64,000 nucleotides of DNA from Eustoma russellianum (GCA_036186865.1 AP025041.1:42367424-42431423), one strand, 5' to 3'. Counted from the stretch's first letter, positions 32,099-43,988 are shown. Notes: generated by a model not told the origin, from the letters alone. Translations and numbers: made by a program.

Positions 32099-35000
32099 CC
32101 ACGTTGGATGATCTCCTTTCCGAATCGAAAGGAGAGAAAAGTGAAGAAAAGGATGTTGAACTTGTGGCAATAGTTGAGAATACAAAAGCACAACATACTT
32201 GTCTCGTGGCAATTGAGAATGACCTTGAGGTAAAATCCAACTCTTCTATACAAAATGAAATAGGAGATTTGCAAAATGAATTTGAAAAATAAATTTAAAA
32301 TATAAACATTTGAAGAAAGAATTTAAAAAGTGTATATTAGAAAACAAGAGCTTGCATGATAAGAATATCTTGATGTATCAAGATCATCGCATCATACTCA
32401 CCATGCATAAAACCGTAGCTCTTGAAAATGTGGAAATTAAGAAAGAATGTGAGAAATTAAATTAGACTTGCTAAAACAAACCAAAGGTAAAAATAATCTA
32501 GATAATTACTTGGAAATCAAAGGTTGGAAATGATAAATCCGGTTTAGGATTTAATTCATCACATTCTTCCATTAAGCCTAAGTCATCAAAGAAAAAGGCA
32601 AATAAGAGAAAAAACACAACATGACTCATCATCTTATAAACTAAGGCATGTACCCACTTGTTTTCATTATAACAAAGTAGGACATGTGAAGAGTGCATGT
32701 AGAGCTAGAATTGGGAGTATGTATGTTTTAGAAGCCTAAGAGTCGACAAGCTAACCCTGAAGGACCTAACCATCAAAGGGCACCGATGCATAAATCTCTT
32801 GGTTTTGTATGCTCTCAAGATAAATGGAGTAGCAAAAGAAGAAGGAACCCAAATTGCTTATGGACAGCGGATGTTCAACACACATGAACGGAGACACTTG
32901 TTCACCAAGCTCAAGCTCCAAGATCGTGGAACGGTGCATTTTGCCAATGAGAGAGCCAAAATCCTTGGACATGGAGAAATTGGTAACTCTTATTTTACTA
33001 TTAATAATGTATTATATGTAAAAGGGCTTAAGTATAATTTGATAAGTGTTAGCCAACTATGTGATGCTAATTTTCAAGTTGAATTTGTCAAAAGCAAATG
33101 CATTGTGAAAAAGAATGATAAAATTGTTTTTGAGGCTATAAAAAATGATGTTTATTAATTTAGCACATATGATTTGATATCACAAAAAGTTTCCTGCATA
33201 GTTGCCAAAAATGATTTGACCCAACTATGGCATAGACAACTTGGACATAGTAGTTTCAAAAATTTCAAGAGATTTGCAAAAATGAAAAGGTCCAAGGTCT
33301 TCCAAAATTGAATTTTGAAAACCATGGCTTATGTGACACTTGTCAAAAGGCAAAGCTTGTTAAAGCAAGCTTCAAGGCCAAGAGTGAAATCTCCACCACC
33401 AAACCTCTACAATTGCTTCATATGGATTTATGTGGGGATATTGGTACAACAAGTCTAAGTGTAAATCATTACATCTTTGTGGTGGTAGACGACTTTTTCT
33501 AGGTACACTTGGGTAATTTTTTTAGCCAAAAAGAATGATGCATGTCAAGAGTTTATAAAACTTTGTAGGAGATTAGAAAATCAAAAAGAAGGCACGATTG
33601 AAGAAATTATAAGTGATAGAGGTGGTGAGTTTGACGGTGAGTTTCAAGAACTTTATGTATCCAAAGGGCATTGACACATTTTCTCGGCTCCAAGAACTCC
33701 TCAACAAAATAGTGTTGCGGAGAGGAAAAAACACTTTAAGAAATGAGTAGACCTATGCTAAATGAATTTGAGCTGCCAAAGTATTTTTGGGCTGATGCGG
33801 TAAATACCGCTTTCATGTAATAAATAGAGTTTACTTAAGACCATCTCTCAAAAAGACTCCTTATGAGCTTTGGAAAGGTAAGGTACCAAATATTGGTTAT
33901 TTCAATGTATTTGGTTGTAAGTGTTTTATACTTAACACCAAAGATAACTTGGATAAACTTGATTTCAAAGCGGATGAAGGGAATCTTTATGGGATATGCT
34001 CAAAATAGCAAGGCATTTAGGGTATATAACAAAAGGAGTATGAAAGTTGAAGAGTCAATTCATATCAAGTTTAGTGAACTCCTTGAGGATGAATCATGCA
34101 TAAATGATGATGATGATGAAATAATTGAAGCAAATCATATAAAAAATTTGAGAGCCCAAAAGAAAATATTATCATTGACCATAGGATTGATCCACTTGAA
34201 AATGGACCTAAGGTTGAGGATGAAGAAGTGAGAGGAGACACTTCAAATTTACTGGATTCACACACATATAAGAAAGATCATCCAAGAGAGTTGATAATAG
34301 GAGAAACAGTCAAGGAATATTAACTAGAAGAAAATTTAATGAAAATGCATTCAGTTCACATGTTGAGCCTAAAAATATAAAAGAGGCTATAAATGATGAA
34401 GATTGGGTCTTAGTCATGCAAGAAGAACTAAATCAATTTGAAAGAAGTGATGTTTTGGGAATTAGTGGCTAAACCTAGTGCTCGTCCCATAATTGGTACT
34501 AAATGGGTATTTAGAAATAAAATCGATGATAAAGGAAACATCACTAGAAACAAAGCTATGTTAGTAGCTCAAGGCGATAGACAAGAAGAAGGTATAGACT
34601 ATGATGAGACTTTTGCCCCTGTAGCTAGATTAGAAGCTATTAGGACGCTATTAGAATATGCATGCTATAAGGGTTTCAAACTATATTAAATGAATGTGAA
34701 ATCCGCCTTCTTGAATGTAATAATTCAAGAAGACGTGTATGTAGCTCAACCACCGGGGTTTGAAAATCATGTATTTAAACTCAGAAAGGCCCTTTATAGA
34801 CTTAAACAAGCTCCTAGGGCGTGGTATGAAATATTAAGTAATTTCCTACTTGAAAATGAGTTTTCAAGAGGAAAAGTTGACACTACTCTTTTTATTAAAG
34901 AACAAGGAACCCGTCTTTGCTTGTTCAAATTTATACGGATGATATTATATTTGGTACTACTAATGATTCTCTTTCTGAGGATTTTGCAAAATTGATAGAA

Positions 35001-35871
35001 GGAGAATTTGAGATGAGCATGATAGGATAACTTAATTACTTGCTTGGACTCTAGATAAAGCAAACTCAAGATGAAGTATACATATCTCAAACAAAGTGCA
35101 CAAATGATTTACTCAAGAAATACAAGTTTGTGGATGGAAGGAGTGTAAGCACACCGATGAGCATAAATACAAAGCATGACAAAGATGAAAAAGAAAGCCG
35201 GTTGAGGTAACCAAACATAGGGGTATGATTGGTAGTCTATTTTATTTAACCACTAGTAGACCGGATAGTTTGCATGTTGTGTCTTATGTGCTACATTTCA
35301 AAGTATGCATAAGAAATCGCATCTACTTGCAATTAAACGTACCTTTAGGTATTTGAAAGGAACTTTGAACTTTGGATTATTTTATCCCAAAATAGTTGTT
35401 TTGGTTTAAGAGGATATAGTGACTCCGATTACGCTGGAAACCTAGTCGATAGAAAAAGCACCTCCAGGGCATGTCAATTCCTTGGAGATTGCTTGGTTTC
35501 TTGGTTCTCAAGAAACAAAATAGTGTGTCACTTTCAACGGCATAATCCGAATATGTATTGGCCGCTTCATATTGTGCCCAATTACTTTGGATGATAAACA
35601 CCTTGAATAATTACAATATCATGTTTGACAAAGTTCCTATCTTATGTGACAACACATCAACCATAAGTATAGCACAAAACCCAGTACACCTAGTAGTACA
35701 AAACATATTGAAGTGAGGCATCACTGCATAAGGGATTGCATTCAAAAAGGATTGATACGCGTTGAATTTGTTCCATCCAATGACCAATTAGCAGATATCT
35801 TTACCAAATCCTTTCCGAATGAGTCATTCGAGTCCATTAGAACACAATTAGGGATGATAAACAATGTTTAG
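32099..35871 (+). pseudogene. Copia-1 pol (protease-integrase-RT-RNase H), broken
   Basis: Domains in order: a coiled-coil-like gag tail; protease LMDSGCSTHMNGD at about 32855, with the DSG triad intact; GAG-pre-integrase (NHGLCDTCQKAKLVKASF); integrase DDE blocks; RT from TKWVFRNKIDDKGN; and RNase H to TAG at 35869. The RT active site reads YTDD instead of YVDD near 34940. Dozens of stops and shifts show this copy is older than Copia-2. Confidence 0.85.
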
Positions 35872-36201
35872 AGGGTAAAAATTACAAATTTCAAAAAGAG
35901 GTATACATGGATCAATCCATGTATTAAAATAAAAGATCCATGTACGTCGATCGATCAACGTCATCGACTTCTGCAGTATAACTTTTGTTTAACATACTTG
36001 ATATCCTTCATTTACACTTCAAAAAAATTGATCGATGTCTCTCATTTCTCAGCGTCCTCTTCTCCAAAATTCATACCATCTTATATTCTCATTATACAAT
36101 CCGAAATTCACCCTATCTACACTTGATTCTTGCTTTCCACCATCAACTCTCTCTATTATTCCCTAGATAATCATCCCTCTCAAGCCCTAATTTTCTACAA
36201 C

Positions 36202-37382
36202 ATGTCAACAAGAAGCAAAAAAACCACAAAAAGGGCAAAAAACCACTCAAAGTGAAGAAGGAGGGTCAAGCAGCCTTTCCCAAGGACAATCCTCTCAGCC
36301 ACAAGCAAGAACTCAACCTAGAAGGAAGCAAACCATGGATTTTAGTCATGCCAATGTGTTGGGTGACCTCCGGAGTCGATTAACATTCATAAACTTCCTT
36401 TTGATTAAGACTAAGGAAGCCAAAGATGCATTGAAAGAACCATATCCACCTGGAAATGTGAGGTACATTATTAGACATTCTCAAGGTTTGTATGATAAAT
36501 GGGAGAGAGATGAAAGAGCAACTATTCTCCTCAAATTGCTTAGAGTAAATTATGTCATAAGCAATAACGAATTCAGATAATTGAATGGTTGTATGTCCAA
36601 TAATGGAGGAATATTTGGCTTGAAAGGGAGATGGACAAAATGTCCACTAGGCAAACTAGGCTTCTTTATGCAAACCTATGGGTTCAATATATTAATGATC
36701 TCCCGTTAGAATTGCACACCATCATTGATGATACTCACATTGAATTAGATGTTGGAAAATTTTTTGAATTGATTGTAGTATCAAACGAGGGGTACTTTGA
36801 GTTTTATGTGTGGAAGTGGGATACGACGCGATGGAAAGTTACTGACGATGAGGCAAAGACATTCTTAGGATATCACCCAAGCAAGGACACTAATGACCTG
36901 CCCTTAGTTTACCGAACCTTACTTGTCATAGTTATTTTTTGTATAAATCGATAGTCCGCTAAAGGGCCTAGCAAACTTGGACTTCTACATTGTCTTCCGT
37001 ATAGCCAACCGAGAGAGAACAAATTTTGGAGAGCTTTTCATGAAAAATGTGATTGAGGCCGAAACAAAGCAAAACAAAGCACTTCCATATAAAAATATCA
37101 TTTATCGGAGAAGTCGGGGGTATATGTAGACGATACGGATCTTGACCAAAACACACATAAGTATTATTATGATAAGTTGACATCCAACAAGTGCTAAAGG
37201 CTAGGAAAAAAGCTATGAAGGACCGGGCACAAGAAGAAGAAGTGGGTGAAGAAGTGGGTGCTATGGAAGAGGCACAAATTCCCATGCCTGACACCCAAGA
37301 AGAACCTAGCGGATCGAGCTCAAATGTTTCGGAACTTCAAGCTCAAGTTACTAGCCTTCAACAGGAGGTCGGTGAGCTATGA
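36202..37382 (+). pseudogene. Copia-1 extra ORF after pol (plant transposon protein domain), broken
   Basis: ATG at 36202 starts a charged leader (MSTRSKKTTKRAKN). A globular region follows in pieces at 36335-36580 and 36631-36954, with LLYANLWVQYIND and VTDDEAKTFLGYHPSKDTND. The tail has an acidic stretch and a coiled-coil-like end. The same ORF is found in Copia-2. It resembles the 'putative plant transposon protein' domain (PF20167), often found in the third-ORF position of Sireviruses. Function unknown. Confidence 0.65.
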
Positions 37383-37906
37383 GGCAAGGTGACAATGCAC
37401 GAGTTAAGATTTGCCAAGCTTAAAGCAAAGATGAAGGCATATATTGCTTGCTTGCTTTCTTGATATTAATCTTGGTTGATTGCTTACTTGTTTGATATTA
37501 ATCTTGATTGCTTGTTTGATATTAATCTTGATGGATTTGATGGGAATACTTGATTGACATTGATGTAAAAATGAGAATTTCGGCACATATGTTAATGGCT
37601 AGTGAAAATTGAAAATTTGGCATTTGATGCATGTTTGGTTGAGGGGAAGCCTTTTGGTGCATGATTGGTTAAGGAGGAGCAATTTGATATTTTCGACATA
37701 TTCATTGGGTTCGGAAAGATTATTTATTAAGGAGAAATTTTGAATATGTTAACTTGTATTATGTCATTAGGGAAAGTATAAAATGCATATACTAAGGGGG
37801 AGATTGAAAATTTCAAGTTTGAAACGCTTAGCTAGTTCAAATGTAAATTTTCAAGCAAAAAATCTTTTACAAAATCTTGGTTTTGAAATCATCAAAAGGG
37901 GGAGAT
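37383..37906 (+). other. Copia-1 3' non-coding region with repeated polypurine strings
   Basis: T-rich sequence with three purine strings: AAGGAGGAGC at 37671, AAGGGGGAG at 37795 and AAAAGGGGGAGAT at 37894, which abuts the LTR. Repeated polypurine tracts are a described hallmark of Sireviruses. Confidence 0.7.
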
Positions 37907-39241
37907 TGTTGGGATATGAAATGTTTTGATGATATTAAAAGAAATTTTAAATGGATTAAAATGGAAATTCACACTTGGAGTTTGAAGCAAAGTGAGAAAA
38001 ATACACTGTGAGACATCAACCTCTCACATGGATCGATTGATGTGTACATCAGTCTCTCAGGGAGAGACATGGATCGATCCATCTTGAGGCTGTTCAAGTT
38101 TGGAACTTTCTGTCCAACGTCGATCTCTCAGCCTGAAGGACATAGATCGATCGATGTCATGTCAGTCTCTTAGGGAGGACTTCGACCAATCGATGTCAGG
38201 CAGTTTCAAACCAGAAAGTTTCTAGAAGACATTGTTCTCTCAGGCTAGGGGACATCGATCAATCAATGTCACATCAGTCTCTCAAAGAGATACATCGATC
38301 GATCGATGTACTGCAGTTTTAAAGCTGCAAACTCTCTGGAGGACATCGATCTCTCAGCCTAGACACGTGAATCGATCAATGTCTCCCAGAATTCAAATTT
38401 TTATGACCGTTGGTACAAAAGCCAAAGGAGAGTCATGGTGTTTTCTCTATCCAACCTTGCTCAAATTTCTTGTGGACTTTACTCTATAATACATGCTTCC
38501 TTGACTATTTTATCCATGTCTAAGATTCTTGACATTTGATGGAGTTGAAGACATGGTGGAGGCCCCCAAAACGTGGCGAACACCTCCTATAAATGGATGA
38601 AGCTCAGATGAGGCAAACACACACTTTCACCATCATCAAGCTTCATTCTTCATTGTTGTATATTTCTCGCATATGTGCAAAAGTGCTTAAAGCTTGTTAA
38701 GCCTTTCTTTGTTCTTCATTGTTGTATATTGAGAGATAGTGAGTCTAACATAAGAGGAACCATAAATATTTGATCTCTTGCTTGTGTTTAGACTAGTGAG
38801 AAAGTGTGATCCCCACTACTTCTTTTTAATCCACTATGAGAGAGTTCTTGAGAGAACTTTGTTGAAGTTGTGAGGTAGCAAGAAGTTGTTCTTGCTTAGA
38901 GCTGTAGTTGTTGTAATTGCACAAAGGTATTTTGTGCAAGAAGTTGTTGTTGTGGTTGCTTACATTAAGTTGTTAGTGTAAGTATTGTTGTGGTTGTTCT
39001 TATTAGCTTTAATAAGAAGATTAGCTGTTGAAAATCCACTTTGGCAACAAAGTAGTAGTGGAGTAGAATCATTTACGATTCGAACCACTATATAACTGGT
39101 GTACTGATTCATTGTTTTTCATCTCTCATTTTTGCTTTGATTTTGAATTCCATTTGAGTTGAGCCAAACAAAAAAATTCCGCAAAATTACCAAACACTCT
39201 ATTCACCTCCTCCCCCTCTAGAGTGTGTTACGGACCTAACA
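37907..39241 (+). repeat. Copia-1 3' LTR
   Basis: Same ends and palindrome array (38030-38385) as the 5' LTR, with TATAAAT at 38588-38594. A U3 stretch present in the 5' LTR at about 30285-30350 is missing here after GATTCT. Confidence 0.85.
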
Positions 39242-39246
39242 TTTTT

Positions 39247-40330
39247 GTCCCTACAACAAAAGCTTGTTCACTAGGAATTTGTAAATAATTTTGATTTCCA
39301 AACGGGTAAAAGGCTTCCAATCTGCTGGAACCCTACTACAATAGATGTTCAGTCTATTATCATTGATGCACAGTCTGTTCACTGTAAATTCTCTTTTTTG
39401 GTGTCTGGCCTCAGCTTGCTAGCCACATTTGTTTATGGATTTGACAGGCTTGTTGATAGGAGAACTTCGTGGAATCTTCTTCTAGCTCATAGTCAAGGCC
39501 AAAAAGATCCCTGGATTGTCTTCATAGACTTTAATGTATCCTCAGTGAAGAAGAAAGGATAGGAGGTAGAACTACCACTCACTATAAATTGAAGGACCAG
39601 CCCAGCTGCTTCCTCTAAAGTGGCTGGATGGAGGTCTGTTTTTTTGGTTGCCTACACACTTGGGATGATGGTAGTGTCAAGTCTAGGCTTTACAGATTCA
39701 TGCCTAACAATCCTTTCTTGGAGGCCTTTCCCTTGGCAAAGGCACACTTCTTTCTTACCGGATGTTTGTGTGACCACTATTCATGTGTCCTCAAGCTTGA
39801 TAGTTTGAGGCCTCCTGCTAGGTATTCTTTGAAGTTCTTCAACATATGGGCTGATCATGAAGACTTTCTCTCACTAGTGAGGTAGCATTAGAGTCAGAGG
39901 TTCTATGGCTCAGTTGTGTATTAGATATGTAAGAAGCTCAAAGCCCTAAAAGACCCCCTCAAGGAGCTGAATAGAAAGACCTTCTCTCATATCTCAAGCA
40001 GGGCTGGCAAGATAGTGGTAGATTTGGAACACATTCAGGAACATTATGATGAGCAATGGGTTAACTCTGACCGGAAGGCTAGACTGCAAACTCAGAGGCA
40101 CCTGGCTTTCAAGCTGCTAGAAGCTGAAAGGAACTTATTCTCCTAACTAGCTAAAGGTACCTACTTGCATTTGAGTGAAAGGAAAACCAAGCTCTTCCAT
40201 TCCATAATTAAACGGAACATGGACAGGGATGGTATCACTAGATTCTACTAGCTGATGGCACCATGTCCACCTCAATTGAGCAAGCTGGGCAGCAATTTTT
40301 TCGGTTCTTCACTGATATGCTGGCCTCTGC
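39247..40330 (+). pseudogene. LINE endonuclease continuation and linker
   Basis: Resumes after the Copia 3' LTR. Readable parts include LYRFMPNNPFLEAFPLAKAHF near 39690 and CDHYSCVLKL, the DH-containing end of the endonuclease. The linker EAERNLFS...LHLSERKTKLFHSIIKRN (40115-40215) follows. Stops and frameshifts are frequent. Confidence 0.75.
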
Positions 40331-41280
40331 TTAGCTTGTTCAGAGCCTCAGCCCACAAATAATGCAAGGTGGCCCTTTGCCGTCCATTTATCATTCATGG
40401 CATCCTTACTGCCCTATTACTAAAGGAGCATATCAAATTGGCCCTCTTCTCTGTTGGAAATTCAAGGCTCCAAGGCCTGATGGGTACTCTTCAAAATTCT
40501 TTATCAGGGCCTGGGAGATAGTTGGTCCTGATCTTATAGCTGTTGTATATGAATTCTTCAAAAATGGTGTGCTCCTCAAGCAACTCAATCATGCCACTAT
40601 TTTCTTGGTTCCTAAAACTACTCATGTCACCAGGGTAGAATACTACAGGCCCACCCATCTCTTGACGCAATGTGATCTTTAAGGTCATATCCAAGATACT
40701 GGCTACCAGACTTGCATCTGTCATAAAGGGTGTTATGGACAGGGCACAAGCTGGCTTCTTGAAGGACAGATCTGTGATGGAGAATGTTCTCTTAGTGCAG
40801 GAATTGATCAGGGAATATGGGAGGAAGTATACCTCCCCTAAGTGCATGCTCAAAATGGACATCAGAAAGGCCTTTGAATCCATCAGCTCGTCCTTCCTCA
40901 AGTACATGCTTAATGGCCAGGGCATTCCTGACCTCTTCACCTCTTGGGTCATGGAATGTGTGACTTCAACTTCTTACTTTGTCTCCATCAATGGTGTCCC
41001 CTTTGGCCACTTTGAGGGCAGAAGGGGTCTCAGACAAGGGGATCCCATGTCCCTCATCCTGTTTGTTATTAGCATGAAATACCTTTCAAGGCTCCTCAGA
41101 CAGCTACATCAAGACATGAGATTCTTCACCCTAGCTGTGCTGAGTAACACATCACCCACTCATGTTTCGCTGGTGACCTTATCCTCTTTGTTAGAGGAGA
41201 TGTTAGCCCATTTTAGGAACTCATGGCAACCCTCTCAGTCTTTGGGCATTGTTTAGTTTCCAGGGCTAGCCTGGCTAAGT
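40331..41280 (+). pseudogene. LINE reverse transcriptase, broken
   Basis: Motifs in order: APRPDGYSSKFF, VISKILATRLASVI, AQAGFLKDRSVMENVLLVQEL, KMDIRKAFESIS, RRGLRQGDPMSLILFVI. The FADD box is decayed: at about 41166 the frame reads THVSLVTL, one base off the sister element's HVCFADDLIL. The 40672-41256 stretch is open for 194 codons. RT would copy the element RNA at the target nick. Confidence 0.85.
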
Positions 41281-42585
41281 CTCACTTTTTTAATGTTAGT
41301 CAGTGTGAGAAAACTGCCTAGCTAGAGGCTGTCACTGGCTCAACTGTAGGCACAATGCCTTTTAGATATCTGGGGATATCCATAGCATGTCAAAAGCTTC
41401 AAAGAAATCACTACTCACCCGTCATCAAAAAACTTTTGGGTAAGGTTGGATTATGGAATGCTGCCAAACCCTCCTATGCTAGTAGATTGAAGCTGACCAG
41501 ATCAGTATTACAGGGAGTTAATTGCTTCTGGATGAGTGCATTGCCCCTCCTACCTCAGTTAGAGACCTGGTGAACAGAATCTGCCTACAGTTTCTAAGGG
41601 AAAATTCCACACTTGGGTCTAAAAACGCTTGGGGTATCCTGGTTCCACGTCTATAAGCCAACGAATGAGGGAGGTTTGGGCGTTTTGGAACTCAAGACAT
41701 GGAATCTGGCATTCCTGGCTGAGCATTTATAGGACATACACAATAAAAAGAACATCTTGTGGATGCAATGGATGAATCATAAATACAGGCTCTACAACTC
41801 ACTATAGGCAAGGGAGGTGTACAAGTCAGACTCCCCCCACTGAAGAAACTGATGGAGATTGGGGACAACCTGCTGGCTAATGAGGGCTCCTTACTCTCCA
41901 CCACAACAGTCCTCACTTCCTGGGCCATTGATGGGGTATTAAAACCTCATCAAGCATATGTCTGTTCCAGAAGCAAAAGCACTAGGGTCAACTGGGCCAA
42001 GATAACTTGGGACAATGCCATCACACCCAAGCACTCCTTCTCACTATGGTTGGCTAGCCTGGATAGATTGCTAACTAAGGCAAGACATGGATACTTAGAG
42101 GGCAGCACTTGCACCCTCAATGCTGCAAGCCCAAAAACCATGCAACACATTGACAAAGGAAATATGGTTATCCATCTCATCCTGGCTAGCACTCCCAAAC
42201 AGACTACACTCACTCTCAAGAATGCTTGCTGTGGAGCAAACAAGCTCAAGGGAAAGCATTGAAATCTAAGGCAATTAAGATTGCTTTGGCAGCCATAGTA
42301 TACTTCATATGGCAAGTTAGGAACAAAAAGATATTTGAAGAAGTATCTTTTGTATTTAGGGATGTAATCCACTGAATATGTACGCATACATGAACAACTA
42401 CGTATAAGTTGTCCCTGCACCTACTAGACATAGGCAGCCTGTTTCATACTGTCTGGATACACTTTACATTTTTTTGATCTGCATAGTGAAGCCAGCATAT
42501 TTGCTTCCTTAGTAGGGTTGTTGTATGTATTGCATTTATTCTGATGCTTTGATTCTTTTGGTTAATATATTTGCATGTTAACAAA
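41281..42585 (+). pseudogene. LINE RT thumb, zf-RVT and 3' end
   Basis: MPFRYLGISIACQKLQ and SRLKLTRSVLQGVNCFW are the thumb, NEGGLGVLELKTWN the linker, and VNWAKITWDNAITPKHSF...RLLTKARH the zf-RVT domain. The end reads AIKIALAAIVYFIWQVRNKKIF and has no RNase H. The 3' untranslated region ends TTGGTTAATATATTTGCATG and an A run, typical of plant L1 LINEs. Confidence 0.8.
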
Positions 42586-42589
42586 AAAA

Positions 42590-42672
42590 GGCAAACCATT
42601 GTACATTTGAAAGCGATAGAGTTTGAATAAAATTTTCTGTTCAACCTCGAATCCACACTCCAATATTTCCAC
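42590..42672 (+). repeat. LARD 3' LTR, right part
   Basis: GGCAAA...CATTTGAAAGCGATAGAGT...CCACA matches the last 80 bp of the 5' LTR (14291-14370). It proves that the LINE and everything inside it entered the LARD LTR. Confidence 0.8.
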
Positions 42673-42820
42673 AAAGCTAGAATTTATTGAGATATTCATC
42701 ATTGAATATTTCAACAAGCGGGATGCTTATGAACGAGAATAGTAACTTAGGCTTCACAAATTAACATAAAGGCCCTCTTCAAGTTATTCCTCTCACTGGT
42801 TTTGACTGTATGCAATTTAG

Positions 42821-43145
42821 AGAAACTCTTGAAGTCTATTCAGTTGAAGTCAACAATCTCGCAATGAAGATTCTCAAACAAATGGCAAAAGCGTTAGGCA
42901 TGAAACAGGAAGACATGACAATGTTGCTGGAAAATGGGCAGCAATCTATGAGGATAAATAACTACCCTCCCTGTCCCCAGCCAGAACTAGTCATTGGGCT
43001 GGCTGCACATTCTGATCCTGGCGGCCTCACCATTTTACTCCAAGTAGGCGAAACACAAGGACTCCAAATTAGAAAGGATGGATTTTGGACTCCAGTTGTT
43101 CCACTTCCTAATGCTTTCGTTGTCAACGTTGGAGACATCTTAGAG
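42821..43145 (+). CDS. Dioxygenase exon 3 (catalytic core, open)
   Basis: The exon follows an AG at 42819-42820, completes the split arginine codon from exon 2 and continues ETLEVYSVEVNNLAMKIL. It runs open to VVNVGDILE before the donor GTAACA. It holds the conserved INNYPPCPQPELV stretch and AAHSDPGGLTIL, in which H and D are the first two iron ligands of the double-stranded beta-helix. The core is full length with no gaps relative to the family. No stops or shifts occur. Confidence 0.85.
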
Positions 43146-43228
43146 GTAACATTACTGAAATCCTCAACTACATCTGCTATCTTAAAAGGCAACTTTGTTG
43201 TGTATGTACTGAATAAAGCAATATGCAG

Positions 43229-43471
43229 ATTATGACAAATGGGATTTACAAGAGTGTTGAACATCGAGCAACAGTTAACTCTCACAATACAAGAGCTTCA
43301 CTTGCGGCATTTCATTCCCCAAAACCACATGGCGATGTGGGTCCAGCACCGAGTCTCATCACTCCTGAAATGCCAGCAAAGTTCAAAAGGGTTAGCGTCG
43401 TGGAATATTACACTCATACACTCTCGAAAGAAATTCTTGGGAAGTCAAACCTTGATGCTCTGAGAATTTAG
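43229..43471 (+). CDS. Dioxygenase exon 4 (C-terminus, open)
   Basis: Intron 3 is only 83 bp and ends TATGCAG. The exon begins IMTNGIYKSVEHRATVN, where H is the third iron ligand. It continues with TRASLAAFHSP, which keeps the R-x-S pair that binds 2-oxoglutarate. It ends SNLDALRI and TAG at 43469-43471. Together with exon 3 it gives a complete and apparently functional C-terminal half. Confidence 0.85.
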   Translation: MMTNGIYKSVEHRATVNSHNTRASLAAFHSPKPHGDVGPAPSLITPEMPAKFKRVSVVEYYTHTLSKEILGKSNLDALRI

Positions 43472-43934
43472 AGTTGAGTAACAGCCCATTAAGGAGGTGA
43501 AGTGAAGGTTCAGATGATTCGGAGGAGCTTAAGCCAGAGGTTTTTTATATAATATAAGATACAGATCATGTCCTAAAGAGTATATGTATGCCTATCACAT
43601 TTATGACCTGATAGTTGTTTGCTTGTTCTCCACAGCAATACTTTTGTTCTGTCAAACTCACCAGCCTTCGAAAGAAATGCATAACATATTATGCAAATCT
43701 CAGAATCATTAGCTTTTAAAAAGCGCATAAAGAAATCAGTTAAGGAAGCTTAACATTGGCTAATCAGATATCCAAAACAATGATGACAGAACATGGAACA
43801 TAACAGATCAGATATGCTGTACTCAGGGCCCAGATGTGGCCGTGTCTCCCTATCCCAGAGCGTAAAAGTGAACTGTTTGTCTTTATTTTACAAATAAACA
43901 GCTAGTTGTTTTATGTATTCTTCTCATCTTCCCC
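43472..43934. other. 3' flank of the dioxygenase gene
   Basis: No further gene is seen. It probably includes the 3' untranslated region, but no unambiguous polyadenylation signal stands out. Confidence 0.5.
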
Positions 43935-43988
43935 CCTATATACATCTTTTACCACTTTAAATTGTATTTGATTCTGTGCGGTTCAGAC

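Larger units (their letters stand above)
29622..39241 (+). mobile_element. Sirevirus-like Ty1/Copia element 1 (older copy)
   Basis: LTRs at 29622-31055 and 37907-39241 start TGTTGGGATATG and end GACCTAACA. TTTTT target duplications lie on both sides (29617-29621, 39242-39246). The interior carries gag, protease, integrase, RT and RNase H remnants, plus an extra ORF after pol. It also has AGGGGGAG polypurine strings before the 3' LTR. Pol sequence and the extra 3' ORF are those of the Sirevirus lineage. It landed in the endonuclease of the LINE, so it is the youngest layer of the intron stack. Confidence 0.9.
27406..42585 (+). mobile_element. Full-length L1-type LINE, split by a Copia insertion
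   Basis: LINE DNA lies at 27406-29616 and 39247-42589. It inserted into the LARD 3' LTR, and the flanks AAAATGAAAACCAT (27392-27405) and AAAAGGCAAACCAT (42586-42599) look like a 14-bp target duplication with two differences. The left part has a 5' leader, ORF1 and the start of the endonuclease. The right part has the rest of ORF2 to a 3' end TATATTTGCATGTTAACAAAAAAA. No RNase H domain is present. Many stops and shifts show it is dead. The same family recurs at 43935-47890. Confidence 0.85.
13689..42672 (+). mobile_element. LARD-like non-autonomous LTR retrotransposon, host of nested insertions
   Basis: A 5' LTR (13689-14370) is followed by a primer-binding site and about 3.5 kb of non-coding interior. 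The interior is split by a Gypsy element, and a 3' LTR begins at 26709. The 3' LTR is itself split by a LINE and resumes at 42590-42672. The LTR halves align with the 5' copy through the TATAAAA box and the TTTGAAAGCGATAGAGT block. No gag or pol domain was found, which matches large retrotransposon derivatives (LARDs). The bases flanking the element, GAGCC and AAGCT, could be a decayed target duplication but this is uncertain. Confidence 0.7.
12294..42820 (+). other. Giant TE-filled intron 2 of the dioxygenase
   Basis: The intron opens GTAACC and closes TGCAATTTAG. Almost all of its 30,527 bp is accounted for by transposons: a hAT-like MITE, an old LTR relic, a LARD-like LTR element, a Gypsy, a LINE and a Sirevirus-like Copia, several of them nested. 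Non-transposon DNA is limited to about 250 bp at the left end and about 150 bp at the right end. All elements with clear orientation lie on the same strand as the gene. Confidence 0.7.
11585..43471 (+). pseudogene. 2-oxoglutarate/Fe(II) dioxygenase gene (SRG1-like), four exons across 32 kb
   Basis: Four exons at 11585-11839, 12045-12293, 42821-43145 and 43229-43471 encode a plant DOXC-type dioxygenase. Such soluble enzymes oxidise small molecules, often in specialised metabolism; the substrate cannot be predicted here. Exon boundaries sit at the positions usual for SRG1-like genes, all three introns have GT...AG ends, and phases agree across each junction, including the 30.5-kb intron 2. The C-terminal half is open and keeps the iron ligands. 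Exons 1-2 need about five one-base shifts to read through, most at homopolymers. The gene is therefore either an early pseudogene or an intact gene with assembly errors. I cannot decide which from sequence alone. Confidence 0.75.
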
